Positions 42,416-52,120 are shown, counted from the first letter of the stretch. The stretch: DNA of 52,224 bases from Affinirhizobium lemnae (GCF_022968395.1 NZ_JALJQZ010000030.1:1-52224); one strand, 5' to 3'. The notes: generated by a model from the letters alone, not told the origin. Numbers and translations: made by a program.

Positions 42416-44296
42416 CTATTTCTGGTTGTAAAGAGCTTCCAGCTCGTCGATCAATCCTTCTATCATCGAAAGGCCCTTGCTCCAGAAACCTGGATCGGTG
42501 GCATCGAGCCCAAAAGGCGCCAGCAGCTCGGAATGATGTTTGCTGCCACCGGCCTTCAAAAGATCGAAATACTTCTGCTGGAAGCCTTCCTCGGCGTTTT
42601 GATAGACTGCGTAGAGCGAATTCACCAGGCAATCGCCGAAGGCATAGGCATAGACATAAAACGGCGAATGAATGAAGTGTGGGATGTAGGTCCACCAGGT
42701 TTCATAGCCTTCCGAGATCCTGATCGAGGGGCCAAGGCTGTCCGTCTGGACAGAGAGCCACAGTTCGCCGATCTGCTCAGCAGTCAGCTCGCCTTGCCTG
42801 CGGGCTGAGTGCACCTTTCTCTCGAATTCGTAGAAAGCGATCTGGCGCACGACCGTGTTGATCATGTCCTCCACCTTCTGCGCCAGCATGGCCTTGCGCT
42901 CTCTGCTGTCGGCGGTCTTGTTGAGAAGTGCGCGGAAGGTGAGCATTTCGCCGAACACGGAAGCGGTTTCGGCAAGCGTCAGCGGCGTCTGGCACATCAG
43001 AGCGCCCTGGCCGCCTGCAAGTACCTGATGCACGCCATGCCCCAGTTCATGGGCCAGGGTCATGACATCGCGCGGCTTGCCGAGATAGTTGACGAGCACA
43101 TAAGGATGGGCGGATGGAACGGTGGGATGGGCAAAGGCGCCGGGAGCCTTGCCGGGACGTGCGGGCGCGTCGATCCATTGTTCATCGAAGAAGCGGCGCG
43201 CAATGTCCGCCATTTCGGGCGCAAAGTTTCCGTAGGCGTCCAGAACCGTCTGCCGCGCCTGGCTCCAGGAAATCAGGGCCTTTGGTGTTTCCGGCAGAGG
43301 CGCATTGCGATCCCAGAAATTCATCTGCTCCATGCCAAGCCATTTGGCCTTCATGGCATAGTAGCGATGGGAAAGCCGCGGATAGGCATCGCGCACCGCA
43401 GCGGCCAGGGCATCCACCACCCGCCGCTCGACCCGGTTGGCCAGATGGCGGCTGTCGGCGATATCTTCAAACCCACGCCAGCGATCGGAAATCTCCTTGT
43501 CCTTGGCAAGCGTGTTGGTAATCAGCGTGAAAACGCGCAGATTGTCCTTGAAGGTCTTTGATAATGCCGCCGCCGCTCTGGCGCGAACCCCTTCGTCAGC
43601 TTCCTGAAGCAGATTGAGCGTGCGCTCCAGGGGAAGCTTCTCGCCATCGATCTCAAAGCGAAGTTCGCTCATGGTCTCGTCGAAGAGGCGATTGAAAGCG
43701 GCCGCACTCGTCATGGATTTTTCCAGGAAGAGCTGCTCCAGTTTGTCGTCCAGCTGGTAGGTCTTGTCCTTGCGCAGATCCACTAGCCAGGGGGCATAGT
43801 GAGCGGCCTTTGTGTCGCGCTTCAGGCAGCTGTCGATGATAGTGTCATCTATCCGGTTCAGTTCCAGCGTAAAGAACAGAAGATGCGAGGAAAGTTCGGT
43901 GAGCTTCGACTGGACATCGCCGTAAAACTTGCCGTTGGCAGGATCGGAGGTGTCGGAAAAATAGGTCAGGCCTGCGAAGGAACCGAGTTTTCCGGCCAGA
44001 TCCTCCAGCGCTTCGAATTCCGCGATTGCTGCGCCGAGGCTTTCAGAGCCGGTCGCTTGTGCTGCCTGCTCGAGTTTGCCCTTCCACTTGGTCTCGAATG
44101 CCTGCGCAAGCTCTGCGGCCTTCTTCAGATCTGCGTTAAAGCTTGCGCTGTCGCGCGCCTCGTATAAATCCTGAAGGCGCCAGGTGGGCAAATCGCCAAG
44201 CGCGTCCTCGTTCTGGCTCAGATCTTGACCGCCGGGACTCGACGCGTGGGCAAATGCTGCATACGATCCGGGGTGACGAGGATGCTGAACGGTCAA
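42416..44296 (-). CDS. pepF: Oligoendopeptidase F (M3 metallopeptidase)
   Basis: 626 aa from TTG 44296, seven bases after GGGAG; an in-frame start at 44371 would add 25 unrelated residues. The zinc site is LAHELGHGVHQVLAG, with the third ligand Glu in LAETASVFGEML. LPTWRLQDLYEA at the N-terminus and GYETWWTYIPHFIHSPFYVY near the end are PepF/M3B features. A cytoplasmic enzyme that degrades short peptides. Divergent from the sigma-54 regulator gene. Confidence 0.93.
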   Translation of the reverse strand: MTVQHPRHPGSYAAFAHASSPGGQDLSQNEDALGDLPTWRLQDLYEARDSASFNADLKKAAELAQAFETKWKGKLEQAAQATGSESLGAAIAEFEALEDLAGKLGSFAGLTYFSDTSDPANGKFYGDVQSKLTELSSHLLFFTLELNRIDDTIIDSCLKRDTKAAHYAPWLVDLRKDKTYQLDDKLEQLFLEKSMTSAAAFNRLFDETMSELRFEIDGEKLPLERTLNLLQEADEGVRARAAAALSKTFKDNLRVFTLITNTLAKDKEISDRWRGFEDIADSRHLANRVERRVVDALAAAVRDAYPRLSHRYYAMKAKWLGMEQMNFWDRNAPLPETPKALISWSQARQTVLDAYGNFAPEMADIARRFFDEQWIDAPARPGKAPGAFAHPTVPSAHPYVLVNYLGKPRDVMTLAHELGHGVHQVLAGGQGALMCQTPLTLAETASVFGEMLTFRALLNKTADSRERKAMLAQKVEDMINTVVRQIAFYEFERKVHSARRQGELTAEQIGELWLSVQTDSLGPSIRISEGYETWWTYIPHFIHSPFYVYAYAFGDCLVNSLYAVYQNAEEGFQQKYFDLLKAGGSKHHSELLAPFGLDATDPGFWSKGLSMIEGLIDELEALYNQK

Positions 44297-44463
44297 TGGT
44301 GATCTCCCAACTAAATTCTGGCGCAAATCGAGGCGCCTGTTCTGTTTTCCGTGACGGCAGTTAAAATGCAAGCATTTCCCAAAACAGGATATTCAACCCT
44401 TTCTGACACAACGATGTTCGATGGTCCCCGTCGAGGGACAGAACTTGAGCACTCGGAGCAAGC

Positions 44464-46002
44464 ATGACGGCCCATATACTTGTTGTCGATGACGACCCAG
44501 TCCAGCGGCGCCTCCTGAAAAATGCGGTGGAGCGGCATGGACATACGGCTCACCTGGCCGAGAACGGTCGCATTGCTATCGACCTCTTGAAGCGCAACCG
44601 CCGCCAGTTCAATGTCATCGTGCTTGATCTGATGATGCCGGAAATGGATGGCCTTGGCTTTCTGCAAGCTGCGGCTGAAATCGACGTCAATGTTCCTGTG
44701 ATCGTGCAGACCGGGCAGGGCGGCATTGAAACCGTGGTCCAGGCAATGCGGGCCGGTGCCTTTGATTTCGTCGTCAAGCCGGTCTCACCAGAGCGCATCG
44801 CTGCTTCCATTTCCAATGCACTGAAGGTGGATACGCGTGAGGCCAAGGTCAAGGCGACCCGCAAGACCAAGGGAACGAGTGTCGGCTTCGGTGACATTGT
44901 TTCGGCAAGTCCGGACATGCTGCGCGTCATCGACCTTGCCCATCGCGCGTCCCAATCCAACATTCCGGTCGTGCTTGAAGGCGAATCCGGCGTCGGCAAG
45001 GAAATGATCGCCCGCGCCATCCAGGCAAGCGGCGAGCGTGCTCACAAGCCGTTCATCACAGTAAACTGCGGTGCCATTCCCGCCAATCTCGTGGAAAGCA
45101 TTCTCTTTGGTCATGAGAAGGGGGCCTTCACCGGCGCAACGGAGCGGCACACGGGCAAGTTTGTCGAAGCGGATGGCGGCACCCTGTTCCTCGATGAAAT
45201 CGGAGAACTGCCGCTCGATGTCCAGGTCAAGCTTCTGCGTGCCGTGCAGCAGGGCGAGATCGAAACTGTTGGCGCATCCAGGGTCCAGAAGGTTGATGTC
45301 CGATTGATCTCTGCGACGAACAAGGATCTTATCCAAGAGGTCCGGGTCGGCCGATTCCGTGAGGATCTCTACTATCGCCTCAATGTCTTTCCGATCACCA
45401 TCCCCGCCCTGCGCCGCCGCAAGGAGGATATTCCGCATCTCGCACGTGTCTTCACAGAGCGCTTCTCTGCCGAGCAGAAGCTGTCGACAACCCTGACCGT
45501 TGGCGCCAGCGCCATGGCGCTGCTAACGGCCTATGACTGGCCGGGCAATATTCGCCAGCTGGAGAACGCGATCTTCCGGGCCGTCGTGCTGGCGGAAGGG
45601 GCGGAGCTGACGGACAAAGACTTCCCGCAGATTGCGGCGCAAATTCCGGCCTATCAAAGCCCCGAGCTTCTGGCGACGATCGTCGAAACGCAACCTCATG
45701 ACGACCCGCAGGAAGAACAGGCAGCGCTTTCCGATTTGCTGCGCTCGGCACGGGCCGACCATAACCGCACGAACAGTCATCACCATCTGACGAGCGATAA
45801 CATCATCATCAGTACAGATGACAGCGGCGAGGTCCGCAAGTTGGCTGACGTCGAGGAAGAACTCATTCGTTTCGCGCTTAAATTCTATCGCGGCCAGATG
45901 AGCCAGGTGGCGAGGAAGCTGGGAATCGGACGGTCGACCCTTTATCGCAAGCTCAAGGATTACGGGATTGACCCTGACGACCCTTTGAAGGAGGCGGCGT
46001 GA
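44464..46002 (+). CDS. Sigma-54-dependent response regulator (NtrC type)
   Basis: 512 aa. Receiver with Asp55 (VIVLDLMMPEMDG) and KPVSPE. AAA+ domain with Walker A GESGVGKEMIAR, the sigma-54 contact loop GAFTGA (in HEKGAFTGATERHTGKF) and Walker B GGTLFLDEIGELP. After a His/Asn-rich linker (about 430-450) comes a Fis-type helix-turn-helix: FALKFYRGQMSQVARKLG, then IGRSTLYRKLKDYGI. All motifs for ATPase and sigma-54 contact are present. No sensor kinase gene is beside it, so its signal is unknown. Confidence 0.93.
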   Translation: MTAHILVVDDDPVQRRLLKNAVERHGHTAHLAENGRIAIDLLKRNRRQFNVIVLDLMMPEMDGLGFLQAAAEIDVNVPVIVQTGQGGIETVVQAMRAGAFDFVVKPVSPERIAASISNALKVDTREAKVKATRKTKGTSVGFGDIVSASPDMLRVIDLAHRASQSNIPVVLEGESGVGKEMIARAIQASGERAHKPFITVNCGAIPANLVESILFGHEKGAFTGATERHTGKFVEADGGTLFLDEIGELPLDVQVKLLRAVQQGEIETVGASRVQKVDVRLISATNKDLIQEVRVGRFREDLYYRLNVFPITIPALRRRKEDIPHLARVFTERFSAEQKLSTTLTVGASAMALLTAYDWPGNIRQLENAIFRAVVLAEGAELTDKDFPQIAAQIPAYQSPELLATIVETQPHDDPQEEQAALSDLLRSARADHNRTNSHHHLTSDNIIISTDDSGEVRKLADVEEELIRFALKFYRGQMSQVARKLGIGRSTLYRKLKDYGIDPDDPLKEAA

Positions 46003-46045
46003 ACCCCGCGTCGCCTCCGAACTAAGCCCATATCATCACGAGTTA

Positions 46046-46068
46046 GGGAGCGCCTCGCTGACGCTCCC
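46046..46068 (+). terminator. Stem-loop after the sigma-54 regulator gene
   Basis: GGGAGCG-CCTCGCTGA-CGCTCCC, 7-bp perfect stem followed by TTATGCG; a weak T-tail. Placed 43 bases after the stop. From 46069 to about 46300 I see no other feature beyond a possible leader of the next gene. Confidence 0.55.
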
Positions 46069-46301
46069 TTATGCGTTTGCGCGTTTACCTTCGGGTAAGG
46101 ATGGATTGTTACGTTCCGTCAACCATTCAGTAGTCATTTGTTGACCATGAAATAAATGCTTGTACACGTGTGGCAGATTTGCCATCGTGTAACCGCAATT
46201 CACGGTCATGTGAGGCAGCACCGGATGTTGTCAATCGGACGGGGAACGTTTTGCCGTATCAGAATGCAGATTCCACGCCTTCGGGTGACAACGGACGGCG
46301 A

Positions 46302-48185
46302 ATGCTAAGCCGCGTGGCGCAAGCTGTGGCCAAAGCGGCGAAGGCGTCAATGCTCGGGCTTGCCCTTGGTCTATCCCTGAACATCCTGCCGGTCAGCAAT
46401 GCAGCCGCAGCAAACGAGACTCGCAGCCTCAAGCTCTATTTCGTGCATACCGGTGAGCGCGCCGTCATTACCTACAAGCGCAATGGTCGCTTTGATCCCA
46501 AGGGCTTGCAGGAGCTGAACCGTTTTCTGAGAGACTGGCGCCGCAATGAACCGACCCGCATGGATCCGCGCCTTTTCGATCTCGTCTGGGAAGTGTACCG
46601 CCGGGTTGGTGGGACCGAGTACATCCATGTCGTTTCTGCCTATCGTTCGCCCAACACGAATGGCATGCTGCGCTCGCGCACCAAAGGGGTGGCAAAGAAC
46701 AGCCAGCATATGCTGGGCAGGGCGATGGACTTCTTCATTCCTGGCGTGAAGCTTTCAACCCTGCGCGAAACCGCCATGAAATTGCAGGTCGGCGGTGTCG
46801 GCTTTTATCCAAGCTCAGGTTCACCCTTCGTGCATCTTGATGTCGGCGGTGTTCGCGCCTGGCCCCGCATGTCGCGACAGGATCTCGTGCGATTGTTTCC
46901 AAACGGAAATACGGTTCATCTTCCCGCGGATGGCAAGCCGCTTCCCGGTTACGAGCAGGCCGTTGCCGATTACAAGCGCCGTGTCGCAGCCGATTCCATT
47001 CAGATCGCAGGGACTGCCGGTGGCGTAAGCTCCGGTTCGAGCGGCAAGTCCAAGAACCTCTTTGCAATGCTGTTTGGTGGTGGAGATGAAGAGGAGGATG
47101 CGGAAGAATCCGCTCCAACCATGGTCGCGCAGCGTCCAGCACCAACACGCGCCGCAGCCTCTGCGGCTTCCGAAGACGAAGAAGGTCCGGCACTCGCACC
47201 GGTTGCCGTGGCAACGGCCGCACCTCCAGCACAGCCACAGCAGGTGGCCATTGCCGCTCCGGTTCCGTTGGCACGCCCGGCATTTCGCCAGGAGCCAGAG
47301 CCGGGCAGCCTTGCGACGGCGCTCTATTCTCCACAGCGCGACACGGCACAGCAAGCCATTGCGGCCGCCATGCCTGCAAGTCCCGCTACGCCGCTTGCAC
47401 GCCCTTCGCCTGAAAACGCCGGATTTGCCGATCTCGCCAGTATGTCGGTCCCTGTTCCAACCCTTCTCGGTCCACGTGGCCTGAAGGGTGATGCGCTGGG
47501 TGTGACAACAGCTTCACTCGGTCAGCCTGGAAGCGATGAATACATGCTGGCCTCGGTTCCAGTGCCAGCCCAGCGTCCTGCTCTTGCGCAGGTTCGTGCC
47601 GAGACTGTTGCCGCCGCGACCGCACCGCAGGAGACAGACAAGCAGGCGCTGACACCTGACCTGATTGCCGAACTGGCACGGACCGCGGAAGAGCCGCAAA
47701 GCCCTGTCGTCTCGGCCCCGGCAGTTCCGGTTCCGGCAAAGCGCGAGCCCCAGCAACAGGTCGCCCTTGCGTCACCAGCGCCGGTGGATACGGGTGCCCG
47801 GGGCATGATATTCAACGATGGTTTTGATCCACCAAAGCCTTCCGCAGAACCGCCAGCGCCGCATCCTGCCCGTGCGGCACAGCCCAAGCCGCCACGCCCG
47901 CAGGACATGCAGAACGTGCGGGCCGTAAAGGGTGGTGCGGTGACGAAGCTTGGTGGAACGCCAGCCACTCCTGACGCCAAAGTTCTAACCGGGGATATTC
48001 TGGCGAAATGGGCAAGCTCCAACAGCCGCCCGGACCCGAGTGCGTCCTCAAAGGCGCCGCGCCTGATGACCCGCGTCTTCAGTACGGATTCCGCCAGTGC
48101 CTATAGCGGCGGTTTCCGCCCGGTTTCGCAGGCGGTTGCCGTGGATCCCAATCGTTTCAGCGATGCCAATACCGTAAAGCCCTGA
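46302..48185 (+). CDS. DUF882 (M15-like, MepK/YcbK-type) peptidase with Ala/Pro-rich tail
   Basis: 627 aa from ATG 46302; a GTG at 46170 in the same frame would add 44 residues before the signal peptide and is less likely. Signal peptide AKASMLGLALGLSLNILPV, then a DUF882 domain (about 40-180) with SQHMLGRAMDFF (S-x-H-x3-G-x-A-x-D zinc site) and FVHLDVGG (HxD). These mark M15 peptidoglycan endopeptidases like E. coli MepK, which cuts cross-links. The remaining about 400 residues are Ala/Pro/Gln-rich and disordered, with recurring PVPxxRP segments, far longer than MepK (182 aa). Possibly a septum- or pole-specific hydrolase. Confidence 0.85.
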   Translation: MLSRVAQAVAKAAKASMLGLALGLSLNILPVSNAAAANETRSLKLYFVHTGERAVITYKRNGRFDPKGLQELNRFLRDWRRNEPTRMDPRLFDLVWEVYRRVGGTEYIHVVSAYRSPNTNGMLRSRTKGVAKNSQHMLGRAMDFFIPGVKLSTLRETAMKLQVGGVGFYPSSGSPFVHLDVGGVRAWPRMSRQDLVRLFPNGNTVHLPADGKPLPGYEQAVADYKRRVAADSIQIAGTAGGVSSGSSGKSKNLFAMLFGGGDEEEDAEESAPTMVAQRPAPTRAAASAASEDEEGPALAPVAVATAAPPAQPQQVAIAAPVPLARPAFRQEPEPGSLATALYSPQRDTAQQAIAAAMPASPATPLARPSPENAGFADLASMSVPVPTLLGPRGLKGDALGVTTASLGQPGSDEYMLASVPVPAQRPALAQVRAETVAAATAPQETDKQALTPDLIAELARTAEEPQSPVVSAPAVPVPAKREPQQQVALASPAPVDTGARGMIFNDGFDPPKPSAEPPAPHPARAAQPKPPRPQDMQNVRAVKGGAVTKLGGTPATPDAKVLTGDILAKWASSNSRPDPSASSKAPRLMTRVFSTDSASAYSGGFRPVSQAVAVDPNRFSDANTVKP

Positions 48186-48332
48186 GCGGCGCTACGGAGA
48201 GCGATCTCGAAGTTTCAAAGCATCTGCCGGTTGATGAAATCCATCGATCTGCAGGTGCTTTTTTTGCCGTGAACTACGGCCATGTCGATGCTGTGCGGAC
48301 ATGGGGGAGGGCATGTTTTATGTCAGCCCAAA

Positions 48333-48364
48333 CAAAAATACCCGCCGAGGGGTCTCGGCGGGTA
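48333..48364 (-). terminator. Terminator of gapR
   Basis: On the minus strand TACCCGCCGAG-ACCC-CTCGGCGGGTA is followed by TTTTTGTTT; 30 bases past the gapR stop. Confidence 0.9.
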
Positions 48365-48393
48365 CGTCTTATGCGATAAAGCTCAGTTGCCGA

Positions 48394-48663
48394 TCAGGCG
48401 GCTTCGTCCGCCGGGGCAACGACCATGCCCAGAGCCTGCAGGTAGGTATCGAGAATGAGATCCTCTTCCATACGCTCCTGCTCATCCTTCTTGCGAAGGG
48501 CGATGACCTTTTTCAGGATCTTGGTGTCGAAGCCCATGGACTTGGCCTCGCCATAGACATCCTTGATGTCGTCCGCGATGGTCTTCTTTTCTTCTTCCAG
48601 TCGTTCGATGCGCTCGACAAAGGCGCGGAGTTGGTCGCGGGCGACGCCATGAGCATCAGACAT
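48394..48663 (-). CDS. gapR: GapR-family (DUF2312) nucleoid-associated protein
   Basis: 89 aa, almost entirely helical: [19 protein letters not shown], then [17 protein letters not shown] and [20 protein letters not shown]. These are the DUF2312 signature residues of GapR. Caulobacter GapR encircles overtwisted DNA ahead of replication forks and promotes gyrase/topoisomerase IV action. Single-gene unit with its own terminator. Confidence 0.93.
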   Translation of the reverse strand: MSDAHGVARDQLRAFVERIERLEEEKKTIADDIKDVYGEAKSMGFDTKILKKVIALRKKDEQERMEEDLILDTYLQALGMVVAPADEAA

Positions 48664-48839
48664 CGGGGCCTCCTGTCAGATTAAGGATTTGGGTGTGGCG
48701 AGTGCCCGTCCGGACACGCGCTAGCATCTGTTCGCAGGCAGCAGCAGGAGGATCATCATGACCGGCCCGACCGCTGTCGTCTTGGGTCGTCCAAGTGCCG
48801 TGAACTCATGGCAAGGTCAAGGCGTTTTCAAATCACACC

Positions 48840-49148
48840 TCACGATTTGTGCGGGCTGCTGCTCTCGAAGGCTGCCTTTTGTGCATCGTTTGCCTCGGCC
48901 TGGTACCGCGCCTTCCACTCTTCGTAGGGCATGCCATAGACCATTTCTCTCGATTGATCCTTGGTGACGGAAAGGCCAGCTTCTTCAGCTGCCTCCCGAT
49001 ACCAGTTGGAGAGACAATTGCGGCAAAAGCCTGCGAGATTCATCAGATCGATGTTCTGCACATTCGTCCGGTTGCGCAGGTGGGAGACAAGGCGACGGAA
49101 GGCGGCAGCCTCCAGTTCCGTCTTTTGCGCCTGGGTCAGTTCGCTCAT
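48840..49148 (-). CDS. DUF1244 family protein
   Basis: 102 aa. AAAFRRLVSHLRNRTNVQNI followed by DLMNLAGFCRNCLSNWYREA is the DUF1244 signature, with a conserved Cys-x2-Cys pair; the family has a solved helical fold without assigned function. It lies in a leftward pair with the N-formylglutamate amidohydrolase family gene (12-bp gap), suggesting co-transcription. The C-terminal SSSPHKS is variable. Confidence 0.9.
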   Translation of the reverse strand: MSELTQAQKTELEAAAFRRLVSHLRNRTNVQNIDLMNLAGFCRNCLSNWYREAAEEAGLSVTKDQSREMVYGMPYEEWKARYQAEANDAQKAAFESSSPHKS

Positions 49149-49160
49149 GGCTTCATTCCT

Positions 49161-49961
49161 TCAAGGTTCGGACGGGTAGGGGCCGGTGCGGGACGCAAAC
49201 ACCATGTATTCGTGCAAGTCCGGCCGGGCGTTCAGGGTCTCGAAGATCGGCGCCAGCCGATCCGCCCAGGCCGCAATGCCGCTGTCGTTGCCGATCAGAT
49301 CTTGCCGTACTTCCAGCAGTGCATGAGGAATGCCCCGCACCATGCAATGGCGGTACATGGTGTCGTTCCTCAAGGCTCCGTCGTAGGGTTCGTTGTCACC
49401 CACCAGAATGTCCCCGGTTTCGCGCAAGAGCGCGATCAGCGGATGCACGGCGCGATGATCGGTATCCCAGAGCACTGCCGCATGCCAGGGTCTGGGCGTC
49501 CCCTTCCAAGCGGGCGTATAGGAATGCAGGGACAGCACCAGAGGCGCCTTGCCTGCCTTGGCCGCGACCTTCGAGATCGCCTGATCAACTGCATGATGGT
49601 AGGGCCGATGAAACCTGTTCAGCCGGTGCTGCCATTCCTCGTCGCTGATAGGGTAATTGCCGGGAATGATGGCGCCGTCGGAAATCTTCATGATCAGCGT
49701 TGGATCATCCTCGCCCCGGTTCGGATCGATCAGAAGGCGCGAGAAACAAGATAGAACTGCAGGAACACCAAGCCTTGATGCCAGCTGCCTTGTAAGACCT
49801 TCGATGCCGATATCATAGGCTATGTGACGCTGAAATGCCGATGCATCGAGACCCAGCGAACCGTAGCATGCGGGAAGACGGTTCATGGCGTGATCTGCCA
49901 GCAGAATCATACCTTTCGTATCGTCTCCATCAATGATTTCGTGCGATTCGAACTCGTGCAT
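49161..49961 (-). CDS. N-formylglutamate amidohydrolase family protein (second copy)
   Basis: 266 aa. ILLADHAMNRLPACYGSLGL, HIAYDIGIEGLTRQL, RLLIDPNRGEDDPTLI, LVLSLHSYTPAW and VGDNEPYDG are the motifs of the shorter branch of the family (COG3931 type). It differs clearly from the 7067 gene. Probably a zinc amidohydrolase with a substrate other than formylglutamate. First gene of a two-gene unit with DUF1244. Confidence 0.85.
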   Translation of the reverse strand: MHEFESHEIIDGDDTKGMILLADHAMNRLPACYGSLGLDASAFQRHIAYDIGIEGLTRQLASRLGVPAVLSCFSRLLIDPNRGEDDPTLIMKISDGAIIPGNYPISDEEWQHRLNRFHRPYHHAVDQAISKVAAKAGKAPLVLSLHSYTPAWKGTPRPWHAAVLWDTDHRAVHPLIALLRETGDILVGDNEPYDGALRNDTMYRHCMVRGIPHALLEVRQDLIGNDSGIAAWADRLAPIFETLNARPDLHEYMVFASRTGPYPSEP

Positions 49962-50151
49962 GTCGATAAAGGGCTGCCTTGCTTATGTCCATTTTGTCTT
50001 TGATGGCATGGCTGACAATCGTGGCGCAAGCAGGAAAGTAGACAAGTCAACCGTGGCTTACGGTAATTTAATCGATTAGATTTTGTTGACTTTCCAACGC
50101 TCGCGGGCCAAGACAGTGCAGATCATTTCTCATGGAGTCCCAGCGGAAGCC

Positions 50152-50619
50152 GTGTCGACAATTAAATTCTCATCCATTCTTCTCAAGCTGATACCGGCAA
50201 TTGCGCTGCCTTTGATCGGCGCGCCGGTTCTTCTGGCCGCAGCACCTGCTCACGCGGATTTTCGTGTCTGCAATGGCACGCAAAACCTCGTCGGCGTGGC
50301 CATTGGCTATCGCGCCGCCGAAGGCTGGATTTCTGAAGGGTGGTGGCAGGTTCCGGCCTCCAGCTGCGCGACTCTCATTGAGGGTGACCTGCAATCCCGC
50401 TACTATTATCTCTACGCGGAAGATGCCGCGCGTGGCGGGCGCTGGACCGGTGACGTGAACATGTGCGTTGCCGAAAACGAGTTCAAGATCACCGGCGTCG
50501 GTGATTGCTTCGCTCGCGGGTATCAGCGCATGGGATTCAAGGAATATGACACGGGCCGTCAGGGAAGCTGGATGGTCCAGTTGTCTGATACGCCTGGTAC
50601 GCAAGAAGGCCAGAACTGA
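50152..50619 (+). CDS. DUF1036 secreted protein
   Basis: 155 aa if started at GTG 50152; the same frame is open from TTG 50083, and the exact start is uncertain. Signal peptide LIPAIALPLIGAPVLLAAAPAHA, then the DUF1036 domain: FRVCNGTQNLVGVAIGYRAA, EGWISEGWWQVPASSCATLI, YYYLYAEDAARGGRW. Four cysteines may form disulfides in the periplasm. Its stop overlaps the pyk ATG by one base, so the two are co-translated; the link to pyruvate kinase is unexplained but recurs in rhizobia as far as I recall. Confidence 0.85.
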   Translation: MSTIKFSSILLKLIPAIALPLIGAPVLLAAAPAHADFRVCNGTQNLVGVAIGYRAAEGWISEGWWQVPASSCATLIEGDLQSRYYYLYAEDAARGGRWTGDVNMCVAENEFKITGVGDCFARGYQRMGFKEYDTGRQGSWMVQLSDTPGTQEGQN

Positions 50620-52058
50620 TGAAGCGCAATCGCAAAGTAAAGATCCTCGCAACGCTGGGGCCTGCCTCATCCGACGAGGCGATGATCGAGAAATTGCATC
50701 TGGCAGGCGCCGACCTCTTCCGCATCAACATGAGCCATGCCAGCCATGATGTGATGCGCATGCTGATCGAGCGGATCCGCTCGGTCGAAGCGCGGAACGG
50801 CCGCCCCATTGGCATTCTCGCCGACCTGCAGGGTCCCAAGCTGCGCGTCGGAAAGTTTGCAAATACCAAGGTGACCTTGGCTCCCGGCCAGACCTTCACG
50901 CTCGACAACAACGAAGCGCCGGGTGATGAAAACCGTGTTTTCCTGCCGCATCCGGAAATTCTGGAGTCCGTAAAGCCGGGTCATCGCCTGCTGATCGACG
51001 ATGGCAAGCTGATGCTGAAGGCGGAAAAGTGCGACGGCAAGAGCATTGTCTGCACTGTGGTTGCCGGAACCTCCATTTCTGACCGCAAGGGCGTCAGCCT
51101 GCCGGATACGTTGCTCGCCGTTGGTGTTCTGACCGACAAGGACCGCGCCGATCTCGATGCCGTTCTTGCAACCGACCAGGTGGATTGGGTGGCGCTTTCC
51201 TTCGTGCAGCGTCCGGAAGATCTGGCGGAAGTGCGCAAGATCTCCAAGGGTCGCGTCGGCCTGATGTCCAAGATCGAAAAGCCACAGGCCATCGAGCGCA
51301 TCGAGGAAATCATCGAGCTTTCCGACGCGCTGATGGTGGCTCGTGGCGACCTGGGCGTGGAAATGCCGCTGGAAACCGTTCCGGGCCTGCAGAAGCAGTT
51401 GACCCGCGCCTGCCGCCGCGCCGGCAAGCCGGTGGTCGTTGCCACGCAGATGCTGGAAAGCATGATCACGGCGCCGGTTCCGACCCGCGCTGAAGTGTCG
51501 GACGTCGCCACGGCCGTGTTCGAAGGTGCGGACGCTATCATGCTGTCCGCGGAATCCGCGTCCGGCCAGTATCCGGTCGAGGCGGTCTCCACCATGGCGT
51601 CCATCGCCAGCACGGTAGAGCAGGATCCCTACTATTCGAACATCATCTATGCGCAGCGTCCGTCGCCGGAAGCGACTGGAGCCGATGCCATTTCGCTTGC
51701 TGCGCGCCAGATTGCCGAGACGCTGAAGCTTTCCGCCATCGTGACCTATACCTCGTCCGGTACAACCGGCTTGCGTGCTTCGCGCGAGCGTCCGCAGGTG
51801 CCGATCATTGCGCTCTCGCCGGTTGTGCAGACCGCACGCCGTCTTTCGGTCTGCTGGGGCCTGCATTGCGTTGTGGCCGAAGAGCCGAGCGATCTTGACG
51901 ATATGGTTAACAAGGCCTGCCGCATCGTGGCGAATGAAGGCTTCGGAAAGCCCGGCGACCGCATCATCATTTCCGCCGGTGTTCCGCTAGGCACGCCCGG
52001 TGCCACCAACATGTTGCGCATGGCCTATATCGGCCCGGACGGCCAGTCCGGCGTCTGA
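50619..52058 (+). CDS. pyk: Pyruvate kinase
   Basis: 479 aa. ILATLGPASSDEAMIEKLH, FRINMSHASHDVMRM, ILADLQGPKLRVGKF, the catalytic Lys in GLMSKIEKPQAI, MVARGDLGVEMPLE and ESMITAPVPTRAEVSDVA are the expected motifs. It converts phosphoenolpyruvate plus ADP to pyruvate plus ATP. The C-terminal regulatory domain (TLKLSAIVTYTSSGTTGLRA onwards) is complete. Translation starts within the DUF1036 stop codon. Confidence 0.97.
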   Translation: MKRNRKVKILATLGPASSDEAMIEKLHLAGADLFRINMSHASHDVMRMLIERIRSVEARNGRPIGILADLQGPKLRVGKFANTKVTLAPGQTFTLDNNEAPGDENRVFLPHPEILESVKPGHRLLIDDGKLMLKAEKCDGKSIVCTVVAGTSISDRKGVSLPDTLLAVGVLTDKDRADLDAVLATDQVDWVALSFVQRPEDLAEVRKISKGRVGLMSKIEKPQAIERIEEIIELSDALMVARGDLGVEMPLETVPGLQKQLTRACRRAGKPVVVATQMLESMITAPVPTRAEVSDVATAVFEGADAIMLSAESASGQYPVEAVSTMASIASTVEQDPYYSNIIYAQRPSPEATGADAISLAARQIAETLKLSAIVTYTSSGTTGLRASRERPQVPIIALSPVVQTARRLSVCWGLHCVVAEEPSDLDDMVNKACRIVANEGFGKPGDRIIISAGVPLGTPGATNMLRMAYIGPDGQSGV

Positions 52059-52078
52059 GCCTCACCAATTCTGATGTC

Positions 52079-52106
52079 AAAACGCCCGGCATTGTCCGGG
52101 CGTTTT
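52079..52106 (+). terminator. Terminator of pyk
   Basis: AAAACGCCCGG-CATTGT-CCGGGCGTTTT, 11-bp stem with T-run, 21 bases after the stop. The apparent IS end begins about 15 bases further on. Confidence 0.92.
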
Positions 52107-52120
52107 CGTTGTAATCAAAG

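Noticed and set aside
46170..46301. N-terminal extension of the DUF882 protein from GTG 46170
   Set aside because: It would place 44 polar residues before a normal signal peptide and has no ribosome binding site.
48758..48967. 69-codon plus-strand frame with AGGAGG before its ATG
   Set aside because: The ribosome binding site is good, but most of the frame is antisense to the DUF1244 gene and the product resembles nothing. Could be real only if peptides are found.
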